The position numbers were made by a program, and so were the translations under genes. The notes beneath the pieces were generated by a model, which worked only from the letters and a program-made list of their open reading frames with translations, was not told the origin of the DNA and did no database searches. DNA of 64,000 nucleotides from Denitromonas sp. GTDB lineage: Bacteria; Pseudomonadota; Gammaproteobacteria; Burkholderiales; Rhodocyclaceae. The stretch is taken from NCBI RefSeq assembly GCF_034676725.1, contig NZ_JAUCBR010000004.1, positions 62,001 to 126,000 of the forward strand. The letters are read 5' to 3'. This document shows, in pieces, positions 56,959 to 64,000 of the stretch (position 1 is the stretch's first letter; each line of letters starts with the position of its first letter).

Positions 56959-57238
56959 AGGGTCTGTTGACAGTCATTCGGGGGATCGCGTTGTGTTCAA
57001 ATGGCGTCGCAACAAGGCGAATGAGGCAGCCAAGGGTGGCCCCCTTGGCAACGAGTGCAACGCAGTGGCGAAGCCATTTGAACACACCCCTACGGGCGCG
57101 GGCCTGTTTGGCTGCACGGCGGTCTCGGTTGCCAAGATCGGCCTCCTTGGCTGGGGGCCACCCAGACTGCGTCGGCGCGCCTTGCCCTGCGGCCAAACAG
57201 GCGCGCGCGCGACCCCTGAATGACTGTCAACAGACCCT
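56959..57238. mobile_element. 280-bp MITE-like element
   Basis: Bounded by perfect 21-bp terminal inverted repeats at 56959-56979 (begins AGGGTCTGTTGACAG) and 57218-57238 (ends CTGTCAACAGACCCT), partly extended inward. It contains no open frame of note. Internal inverted repeats are 56992-57005 with 57073-57086 (14 bp), 57034-57044 with 57153-57163 (11 bp) and 57102-57112 with 57192-57202 (11 bp). No convincing target duplication is seen. Short size, terminal repeats and no coding capacity suggest a non-autonomous element moved by a transposase encoded elsewhere. Confidence 0.8.
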
Positions 57239-57250
57239 AGGATGACGCCC

Positions 57251-57817
57251 ATGATCCTCTATCTGCACGGCTTCCGCTCCGCCCCCGCCTCGACCAAGGC
57301 CACCCGCCTGCATGCGCACATGGCCGAGCGCGGCCTCGCCGGGCAGTTCTGGTGCGGCCAGTTGCCGGTGGCGCCGCGAGCCGCCGTCGACCTGATCGAG
57401 GCACAGATCGCCCGCTGCGACGCCCCGCCCACCCTGGTCGGCAGCTCGCTGGGCGGCTTCTACGCCACCTGGCTGGCCGAAAAGCACGGGCTCAAGGCCA
57501 TCGCGGTGAACCCGGGTGTGCTCTCGCACCTCTCGCTGGCGCCCTACGTCGGCCAGCAGACCAATCTCTATACCGGCGAAGTGTTCGATTTCACCGAGCA
57601 GCACCTGGCCGAGCTCAAGGCCATGGAGGTGCCGCAGATCACCCGCCCGGAGCGCTACTGGCTGATGGTCGAGACCGGCGACGAAATCCTCGACTACCGC
57701 CACGCCGTGGCCAAGTACGCCGGCGCCCGCCAGACCGTGCTCGAGGGCGGCGACCACAGCTTCTCGCGCTGGGGCGACTACCTCGACGACGTGCTCGCCT
57801 TCGCGGAGCTGGCATGA
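57251..57817 (+). CDS. YqiA/UPF0227-type alpha/beta hydrolase
   Basis: 188-residue esterase-like protein starting MILYLHGFRSAP, with nucleophile GSSLGGFYATWL and catalytic His in GGDHSFSRW. ATG 57251 has AGGA 8 bases before it, created by the junction with the element; ATG 57242 is alternative. Its promoter must be in or across the mobile element. Overlaps the next gene by four bases (ATGA). Confidence 0.85.
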   Translation: MILYLHGFRSAPASTKATRLHAHMAERGLAGQFWCGQLPVAPRAAVDLIEAQIARCDAPPTLVGSSLGGFYATWLAEKHGLKAIAVNPGVLSHLSLAPYVGQQTNLYTGEVFDFTEQHLAELKAMEVPQITRPERYWLMVETGDEILDYRHAVAKYAGARQTVLEGGDHSFSRWGDYLDDVLAFAELA

Positions 57818-58650
57818 ATCCCGACTTCGACGCCCGCCGCCACAAGGCCATGGAGCGGGCCGGCTTCAACCGCATTGCCGCCCATTACGATGACGCCGCC
57901 CGGCTGCGCACCAGCCTGCAGGACGCACTCATCGCTGCCGCCGCGCCGGCGCCCGGCGAACGCTGGCTCGACGTGGCCAGCGGCCCCGGCCTGCTTGCCC
58001 GTGCCATGGCGCCGCAGCTCGGCCCGACCGGTTCGGTGCTGGCCACCGACATCGCCGACGGCATGCTCGCCCACGCCCGCCAGCGCCTGGCCGGCGGCGC
58101 GGGCAACATCCTCTTTGCCGCCACCGACGCCGAGCACCTGTGCACCCGTGATGACCATTTTGACGGCATCAGCATCGGCCTCGGCCTGTTCGTGCTGCCC
58201 CATCCGGACAAGGCGCTGGCCGAACTGCGACGCAGCCTCAAGCCGGGCGGGCGCATCGCGCTGTCGGTGTGGGGCGCCGCCGGCACCGTACCGCTGATCG
58301 AGCGCGCGCAGCAGTGCATCGCCCGCCTGCTGCCGCCGCCCAAGGTGCCGCGCCTGTCGGTGTTCCGCTTCGGTGATCCGGCCGTCCTGACCGCCATGCT
58401 GACCACTGCCGGCTTCGGCACGATCCGGCTCGAGCCGCACGATTTCCACTGCCGCTTCGCCACCGCCGGCGCCTACTGGGACGCCTTCCTGGCGCTCGCC
58501 GGCGGCGCCACCGAAGCGCTCTCCCGCCTGCCCGAAGACAAGCAGCAGGCGCTGCGCGCCGCCGTGGCCGATGACCTGGCCGACCTGGCCGACGCCGATG
58601 GCTACCATGTGCCGGCCCGTACGCTGATCGCCACCGCGATCAAGCCGTAA
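57814..58650 (+). CDS. class I SAM-dependent methyltransferase
   Basis: 278 residues, with ubiE/COQ5-like pattern: WLDVASGPGLLARAMAP as SAM motif I, ATDIADGMLAHARQRL, and LKPGGRIALSVWG. Substrate unknown. ATG overlaps the upstream hydrolase stop; the GTG of rarD is 4 bases downstream, so a three-gene operon is likely. Confidence 0.88.
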   Translation: MNPDFDARRHKAMERAGFNRIAAHYDDAARLRTSLQDALIAAAAPAPGERWLDVASGPGLLARAMAPQLGPTGSVLATDIADGMLAHARQRLAGGAGNILFAATDAEHLCTRDDHFDGISIGLGLFVLPHPDKALAELRRSLKPGGRIALSVWGAAGTVPLIERAQQCIARLLPPPKVPRLSVFRFGDPAVLTAMLTTAGFGTIRLEPHDFHCRFATAGAYWDAFLALAGGATEALSRLPEDKQQALRAAVADDLADLADADGYHVPARTLIATAIKP

Positions 58651-58653
58651 GCG

Positions 58654-59547
58654 GTGGACGACACCCGCCGCGGCATTCTCGCCGCCCTGGCGGCCTTCAC
58701 CATCTGGGGCCTGGCGCCGCTGTACTTCAAGGCCGTGGGCACCGTCCCGGCCGACGAGATCGTCGCCCACCGGGTGCTGTGGTCGGTGGTGTTTCTCGCC
58801 GTGCTGGTCGGCCTCAAGCGGCAAGGCCCGGCCTTGCGCGCCGTGCTGGGCAATCGGCGCCTGCTCGGCACACTGCTCGTCACCGCGCTGCTCACCGGCA
58901 GCAACTGGCTGGTCTTCGTCTGGGCGGTGACGCACGACCGGGTGCTCGAGGGCAGCCTCGGCTACTTCATCAACCCGCTACTCAGCGTGCTGCTCGGGCG
59001 CCTGTTCCTCGGCGAACGCCTGCGACCGCTGCAGCAGCTGGCCGTGGCCATCGCCGCGGCCGGCGTCGTCTGGCGCATTGCCGCCGTTGGCGCGGTGCCC
59101 TGGATTGCCCTGTTCCTGGCGCTCACCTTCGGCATTTACGGCCTGCTGCGCAAGCGCACGCCGGTCGACGCCATCGTCGGGCTGTGTGTCGAGACCGTGC
59201 TGGTGCTGCCGCTGGCGCTCGGCTGGCTGGCCTGGCTGGGCAGCACCGGCGAGCTGCGCTTTGGCCACGACGCCCGCATCGACCTGCTGCTGCCGCTGGC
59301 CGGCGTGCTCACCGCCACGCCACTGATGCTTTTTGCCTTCGGCGCCCGCCGGCTGCCGCTGGCGACGGTGGGGTTCTTGCAGTACTTGGCGCCGAGCCTC
59401 AACTTCCTGCTGGCGATCTTCATCTTCCATGAACCCTTCGACAGCGCGCGGCTGCTGGGCTTCGTAATCATCTGGAGCGCACTGGCGCTGTACACCGCCG
59501 ATCTGCTGCGCGCCAACCGGCCGCCATCGCCCGGCCGAATCCATTAA
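58654..59547 (+). CDS. rarD: RarD-type EamA transporter
   Basis: 297-residue inner-membrane protein of ten helices. ILAALAAFTIWGLAPLYFK and SNWLVFVWAVTHDRVLEGSL are typical of RarD (chloramphenicol-sensitivity family). GTG start at 58654. Third EamA-superfamily gene in the window but a different subfamily. Confidence 0.9.
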   Translation: MDDTRRGILAALAAFTIWGLAPLYFKAVGTVPADEIVAHRVLWSVVFLAVLVGLKRQGPALRAVLGNRRLLGTLLVTALLTGSNWLVFVWAVTHDRVLEGSLGYFINPLLSVLLGRLFLGERLRPLQQLAVAIAAAGVVWRIAAVGAVPWIALFLALTFGIYGLLRKRTPVDAIVGLCVETVLVLPLALGWLAWLGSTGELRFGHDARIDLLLPLAGVLTATPLMLFAFGARRLPLATVGFLQYLAPSLNFLLAIFIFHEPFDSARLLGFVIIWSALALYTADLLRANRPPSPGRIH

Positions 59548-59582
59548 ACTGTCGGGCCTCAACCCGCCCAGACAGTCCCCCG

Positions 59583-61484
59583 ATGCACGTGCTTTATGAT
59601 GAGAGCGGCGCCTTCAAATGCGGCACCGTTCTGCTGGACAACGACAGCTCCCTGCAAGTCGAGAACACCCATGGCAAGCGCCTCAAGATCAAGCGCAACC
59701 ATGTGCTGCTCAACTTTGACAGCCCCGCGCCCGGCGAGCTGATCCCACGTGCCGAGGCTGAAGCCGAGGCGCTGGAGGTCGATTTCCTGTGGGAGGTCTG
59801 CGGCGATGACGAGTTCGATTTTGTCGACTTCGCCAAGGACTACTTCGGCCATGCGCCCAACGCGGTCGAATCGGCCGCCGTGCTGCTGTGCCTGCATTCG
59901 GCGCCGATCTATTTCCACCGCAAGGGCCGTGGCCGTTTCCGCAAGGCGCCGGCCGACATCCTGCAGGCCGCGCTGGCCGGGCTGGAAAAGAAGCGTCAGC
60001 AGAGCCTCGCCATCGAGGCCATGCGCGACCGCCTGCTCGCCGGCGAGTTGCCCGACGAATTCGACGGCATGGTGCCGCAGCTGCTCTACCGCCCCGACCG
60101 CAACCGCCTCGAAGCCAAGGCGCTCGAGGCGGCCTGTGTCGACAGCGGCCTGAGCGCCGCCGCGCTGTTGCTCAAGTGCGGTGCCTTTGCCTCGACCTAC
60201 GAGGTGCATTACGGCCGCTTCCTGTTCGACCAGTTCCCCGATGGCACCGACTTCGGCGACGTGCCCGCCTGCACCTGGCCGCAAGACCTGCCGGTGGCCG
60301 ACGTCAAGGCCTTCTCCATCGACGACGCCACCACCACCGAAATCGACGACGCCTTCTCGGTGACCCCACGCGAGGGCGGCGGCTGGCGCATCGGCATCCA
60401 CATCGCCGCGCCGGGCCTGGGTTTTGCCCGCGGCTCACGGCTCGACCAGATCGCCCGCCAGCGCCTCTCAACGGTGTACATGCCGGGCAACAAGATCACC
60501 ATGCTGCCCGATTCGGTGGTCGACACCTTCACGCTGGAAGCCGGCCGCAGCTGCCCGGCGGTGTCGCTCTACCTCGACATCACCAATGCACTCGCCGTGC
60601 TCAGCCATGAAACCCGGCTGGAGAGGGTGCCCATCGCCGCCAACCTGCGCCACCACGACCTCGAGCCGGTATTCAACGACGACACCCTGCTCAACGGCGG
60701 ACCCGACTTCCCCTGGAAGAAAGAACTCACCCTGCTGTGGGAACTGGCCACCATTCTGGAGGCCGGCCGCGGCAAGCCCGCCACCAACCAGACCCAGACC
60801 GACTTCAGCTTCACGGTCGACTGGGACCGCAGCACGCCCGACGGCCCCGGCGTGATCAGCGTCGGCCAGCGCCTGCGCGGCTCGCCGATCGACAAGACCG
60901 TGTCCGAGCTGATGATTGCCGCCAACTCGACCTGGGGCAAGCGCCTCGACGAGGCCGGCGTGCCCGGCATCTACCGCGTACAGGGCGGTGGCAAGGTGCG
61001 CATGGCCACCGTCGCCGCGCCGCATGAAGGCCTCGGTGTCGATTGCTACGCCTGGTCCAGCTCGCCGCTGCGCCGCTATGTCGACATGGTCAATCAGTGG
61101 CAGCTGATCAGCGTGCTGCAGGGCACCGAGCCGCCCTTCCCGCCCAAGTCGCAAGACCTGATGGAAGCGGTGCGCGACTTCGACCTTGCCTACACCGCCT
61201 ATGCCGAGTTCCAGCGCCACATGGAGCGCTACTGGTGCGTGCGCTGGCTGCGCCAGCGCCAGGACCCGCTCATCACGGCCCGCGTGCTGCGCGACAACGT
61301 CGTGCGCCTGGACGACTCGCCCTTCGTGTTCAAGGTCAATGGCATGCCGCTGCAAGCCCCCGGCGCGCATATCAGCCTCGAGATCAAGGATACCGATCTG
61401 CTCGATGTCGACGTGCGTGCGCGCTTCGTCAGCGTGTTGTCCGAAGCGGCTGAGGAGGCTGCCGAAGACCCGCTCACACAGTAG
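59583..61484 (+). CDS. RNase II/R-family exoribonuclease
   Basis: 633-residue RNB-domain protein. The catalytic core is FSIDDATTTEIDDAF with D247 and neighbours. It lacks the full RNase R N-terminal and S1 length, so it is a short member common in betaproteobacteria. N-terminal 1-190 is a cold-shock-like and helical region. Probably 3'-5' RNA decay. ATG 59583. Confidence 0.9.
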   Translation: MHVLYDESGAFKCGTVLLDNDSSLQVENTHGKRLKIKRNHVLLNFDSPAPGELIPRAEAEAEALEVDFLWEVCGDDEFDFVDFAKDYFGHAPNAVESAAVLLCLHSAPIYFHRKGRGRFRKAPADILQAALAGLEKKRQQSLAIEAMRDRLLAGELPDEFDGMVPQLLYRPDRNRLEAKALEAACVDSGLSAAALLLKCGAFASTYEVHYGRFLFDQFPDGTDFGDVPACTWPQDLPVADVKAFSIDDATTTEIDDAFSVTPREGGGWRIGIHIAAPGLGFARGSRLDQIARQRLSTVYMPGNKITMLPDSVVDTFTLEAGRSCPAVSLYLDITNALAVLSHETRLERVPIAANLRHHDLEPVFNDDTLLNGGPDFPWKKELTLLWELATILEAGRGKPATNQTQTDFSFTVDWDRSTPDGPGVISVGQRLRGSPIDKTVSELMIAANSTWGKRLDEAGVPGIYRVQGGGKVRMATVAAPHEGLGVDCYAWSSSPLRRYVDMVNQWQLISVLQGTEPPFPPKSQDLMEAVRDFDLAYTAYAEFQRHMERYWCVRWLRQRQDPLITARVLRDNVVRLDDSPFVFKVNGMPLQAPGAHISLEIKDTDLLDVDVRARFVSVLSEAAEEAAEDPLTQ

Positions 61485-61493
61485 AATGGCGTC

Positions 61494-62429
61494 ATGATCA
61501 AAGCCGTCAAAGCGCCCAAGGCACGCGCCAGACCAGCCCCCCGGCGCGCGCTCGGGCGCGGTCTGGCGGGCGCCGGCTCGTCGGCGGTCATCTTTGCCTT
61601 CGGCGCCTCGGTGCTGTTGCATGCAGCGGTGCTGTCGCTGCACTTCGAGTTCCCCGACCTGAAGCAGTCCTTCAAGCGCGACAGCGGACTCGAAGTGGTG
61701 CTGGTCAACGCCCGCCATGCCCGCGCGCCCGAGAAGGCCGAGGCGCTGGCCCAGGCCAACCTCGACGGCGGCGGCAACACCGACGCCAAGCAGATGGCCA
61801 GCACCCCCGTGCCGCCCAAGGACCGGCGCAAGGACGGCGACCAGCTGATGGACGCCAAGCGCAAGGTGCAGGAGCTCGAAGCGGCCCAGCGCAAGCTGGT
61901 GGCCGAGGCCAAGAAGGTGCGGCCGACCACCCAGACGGTGCAGCAGAACAGCGACGCCCCCGCCGAAACCCCGCGCGAGGTCTCGGGCACCGAGCTGATG
62001 GACAGCGCCGCGGCCATCGCCCGCCTCGAAGCCAAGATCGACAAGAACCTCAACGAATACGCCAAGCGCCCGCGCAAGAAGTTCATCGGCGCACGCACCA
62101 AGGAATACCGCTTCGCCCAGTACGTGGAAGACTGGCGCCTCAAGATCGAGCGCGTCGGCACGCTCAACTACCCCGACTCGGCGCGCGGCAAGCTCTACGG
62201 CAGCCTGCTGATGTCGGTGGTCATCCGCGCCGACGGCAGCGTCGAGTCGATCAACATCCACCGCTCCTCGGGCCACAAGGTGCTCGACAACGCGGCCCGG
62301 CGCATCGTCGAACTGTCGGCGCCGTTCTCGCCCTTCCCGGCCAATATCCGCAAGGACACCGACATCCTCGAGATCACCCGCACCTGGAGCTTCACCAACG
62401 CGGACGCACTCGAGACCAGCGCCAAATAG
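61494..62429 (+). CDS. TonB-family energy transducer-like protein
   Basis: 311 residues: membrane helix at about 30-50 (SSAVIFAFGASVLLHAAVL), a long charged linker and coiled coil (KVQELEAAQRKLVAEAKK) rather than a proline-rich one, and a TonB C-terminal domain (YPDSARGKLYGSLLMSVVIR; DILEITRTWSF). No exbB/exbD here. It probably links inner and outer membranes. 10 bases after the RNase gene, so co-transcribed. Confidence 0.88.
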   Translation: MIKAVKAPKARARPAPRRALGRGLAGAGSSAVIFAFGASVLLHAAVLSLHFEFPDLKQSFKRDSGLEVVLVNARHARAPEKAEALAQANLDGGGNTDAKQMASTPVPPKDRRKDGDQLMDAKRKVQELEAAQRKLVAEAKKVRPTTQTVQQNSDAPAETPREVSGTELMDSAAAIARLEAKIDKNLNEYAKRPRKKFIGARTKEYRFAQYVEDWRLKIERVGTLNYPDSARGKLYGSLLMSVVIRADGSVESINIHRSSGHKVLDNAARRIVELSAPFSPFPANIRKDTDILEITRTWSFTNADALETSAK

Positions 62430-62482
62430 TCGGTACTGGCCAGCCACGATAAAATGGCGCTTTCCCACGCGCCCCCGGACCC

Positions 62483-63316
62483 ATGGACCGCTACGCCCTC
62501 ATCGGCCACCCCGTCGCCCACAGCAAGTCGCCGGCCATCCATGCCGCCTTCGCCGCACAGACCGGTCAGGCGATGACCTACGCGCGCATTCTCGCCCCGC
62601 TCGACGGCTTTGCCGACACCGTGCGCGCCTTCATCAATGAGGGCGGCCGCGGCATGAACGTCACCGTGCCCTTCAAGCTCGAAGCCTTCGCACTGGCCGA
62701 CCACCTGTCGCCACGCGCCCGGGCGGCCGGCGCGGTCAACACCCTGAGCTTTCGCGCCGACGGCATCCATGGCGACAACACCGACGGCGTCGGCGTGGTG
62801 CGCGACCTGGTCGTCAATCTCGGCTGCCCGCTGGCCGGGCGCCGGGTGCTGCTGCTGGGCGCCGGCGGCGCCGCACGCGGTGCGCTGCAACCCCTGATCG
62901 AGGCCGGCCCGAGCGCACTGCACATCGCCAACCGCACCGCGGCCAAGGCCGTCGAGCTGGCCGAACAGTTCCACGCCATGGCCGGCGCGGTGCCGCTCAC
63001 TGCCGGCGGCTTTGACGAGATCGGCACCGCCGCCTTCGACGTGATCATCAACGCCACCTCGGCCAGCCTGTCGGCTGCCGCACCGGCCATCCCCGACACG
63101 GTGTACGCGCCCGGCGCCCTGGCCTACGACATGATGTACGGCAGCGCCCCCACCGCCTTCCTCGTCGCCGCGTCGGCCGCTGGCGCGAGCCGCAGCGCCG
63201 ACGGCCTGGGCATGCTCGTCGAGCAGGCGGCCGAAAGCTTCCTGATCTGGCGCGGCGTGCGCCCCGACACCACCGCGGTGCTGGCCTCCCTGCGCACGGC
63301 ACTGGCGGGCGGATGA
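62483..63316 (+). CDS. aroE: shikimate dehydrogenase
   Basis: NADPH enzyme of aromatic amino acid synthesis, 277 residues. Signatures: HSKSPAIHAAFAAQTG, GMNVTVPFK (substrate lysine), LGAGGAARGALQPL (NADP site). Its TGA overlaps the mtgA ATG (ATGA). Confidence 0.96.
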   Translation: MDRYALIGHPVAHSKSPAIHAAFAAQTGQAMTYARILAPLDGFADTVRAFINEGGRGMNVTVPFKLEAFALADHLSPRARAAGAVNTLSFRADGIHGDNTDGVGVVRDLVVNLGCPLAGRRVLLLGAGGAARGALQPLIEAGPSALHIANRTAAKAVELAEQFHAMAGAVPLTAGGFDEIGTAAFDVIINATSASLSAAAPAIPDTVYAPGALAYDMMYGSAPTAFLVAASAAGASRSADGLGMLVEQAAESFLIWRGVRPDTTAVLASLRTALAGG

Positions 63317-64000
63317 AGGCCATCGGCCGCTGGACGGGCGGCGCCCTGCTGCTCCTGCTCGCGGCCTTCGTGCTGTATGAGTGCTGGATCTTCGCCCATG
63401 TGCTGTGGTGGACCCGCAACGACCCGGACATGACCCGCTTCATGTCCCGCCAGCTGGCCGAGTTGCGCGAAGCCGACCCGGCGGCCCGCCTCAAGCACCA
63501 GTGGGTGCCCTACACGAAGATCTCCCGCCATCTCAAGCAGGCGGTAGTCGCCGCCGAGGACGACCGCTTTCTCGAACACGAGGGGTTCGACTGGGAAGGC
63601 ATCCAGCGCGCCATCGAAAAGAACCAGAAGCGCGGTGCCGCGGTGGCCGGCGGCTCGACCATCAGCCAGCAGCTGGCCAAGAACCTGTTTCTGTCGCCCT
63701 CGCGCAGCTATGTGCGCAAGGGCCAGGAAGCCATCGTCACGCTGATGATCGAGACCACCTGGAGCAAGCGGCGCATCCTCGAGGTGTATCTGAACGTGGT
63801 CGAGTGGGGCCGCGGTGTGTTCGGCGCCGAGGCGGCTGCCCACCACTACTACGGCATTCCGGCCGCCGCACTGGGGCCGGCGCAGGCGGCGCGACTGGCT
63901 GTGATGCTGCCCAACCCGCGCCGCTACGAGCGCCAGTTCGGGCCCCGCCTGGCCGCCCACGCCGAACGCATACAAGGGCGGATGCACCGCTCGCAAGTGC
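63313..64000 (+). CDS. mtgA: monofunctional peptidoglycan transglycosylase, 3' end outside window
   Basis: 229 codons are present without a stop. N-terminal helix (GGALLLLLAAFVLYECW), then GT51 motifs: AAEDDRFLEHEGFDWEGI with catalytic Glu, GGSTISQQLAKNLFLSPSRS, and YLNVVEWGRGVFGAEAAA. Makes glycan strands from lipid II. ATG overlaps the aroE stop. Only the last few residues are missing. Confidence 0.95.
   Translation, partial: MKAIGRWTGGALLLLLAAFVLYECWIFAHVLWWTRNDPDMTRFMSRQLAELREADPAARLKHQWVPYTKISRHLKQAVVAAEDDRFLEHEGFDWEGIQRAIEKNQKRGAAVAGGSTISQQLAKNLFLSPSRSYVRKGQEAIVTLMIETTWSKRRILEVYLNVVEWGRGVFGAEAAAHHYYGIPAAALGPAQAARLAVMLPNPRRYERQFGPRLAAHAERIQGRMHRSQV

Overview
The window is one continuous, gene-dense stretch of a GC-rich (roughly 68-70% G+C) Gram-negative chromosome. 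Gene order and content fit a betaproteobacterium, most likely of the Rhodocyclales (Azoarcus/Thauera/Zoogloea-like). This rests on the ribF-ileS-lspA-fkpB-ispH run, the xseB-ispA-dxs-folE2 run, several GcvA-type LysR regulators, a DUF2917 gene, napGH and two PEP-CTERM proteins. The taxonomic placement is inference from memory of gene neighbourhoods, not from a search.

Layout. 1-3.2 kb: the 3' part of a PAS/GGDEF/EAL c-di-GMP protein. 3.2-12 kb: accessory enzymes (GST, RBBP9-type hydrolase, gamma-carbonic-anhydrase-like protein, PLP decarboxylase), three GcvA-like LysR regulators, DUF2917, a Cys-rich secreted protein and an MscS channel. 12.3-15.8 kb: single-chain pyruvate carboxylase with a clear terminator. 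15.8-17.3 kb: napGH, with napG split by a one-base frameshift. 17.5-20.5 kb: glpK-glpD. 20.7-27.7 kb: ilvE, an RNase H-like protein, an unknown protein, a putative secreted HExxH protein, two PEP-CTERM proteins and a DnaJ-like protein. 27.8-31.6 kb: alkylation repair (Ada/AlkA fusion plus Ogt) overlapping one EamA transporter, followed by a divergent second EamA gene. 31.6-36.7 kb: a STAS-like protein, a frameshifted 3-mercaptopyruvate-type sulfurtransferase, queG-murI, and tsaE-amiC. 36.7-39 kb: egtB-egtD (ergothioneine). 39.1-45 kb: ribF, ileS, lspA, fkpB, ispH, with palindromic repeats between ileS and lspA. 45-50.2 kb: an isolated Rieske oxygenase, then xseB-ispA-dxs-folE2. Together with ispH this gives three isoprenoid-pathway genes, and uppP at 56 kb uses the undecaprenyl carrier made downstream of them. 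50.3-56 kb: DUF2478, a methyltransferase-like protein and a 1491-residue hybrid histidine kinase. 56.1-64 kb: uppP, a 280-bp MITE-like element, a YqiA-type esterase, a methyltransferase, rarD, an RNase II-family exonuclease, a TonB-like protein, aroE and the 5' part of mtgA.

Functional themes are cell-envelope building (amiC, murI, uppP, lspA, mtgA), isoprenoids, cofactors (FAD, ergothioneine, queuosine, folate-type GTP cyclohydrolase) and DNA repair. I see no CRISPR array, prophage, transposase, rRNA or tRNA. No complete new defence or biosynthetic system is evident. The most unusual features are the MITE-like element abutting a start codon, a sharp 30% GC island inside tsaE, and two independent one-base frameshifts in otherwise well-conserved genes.
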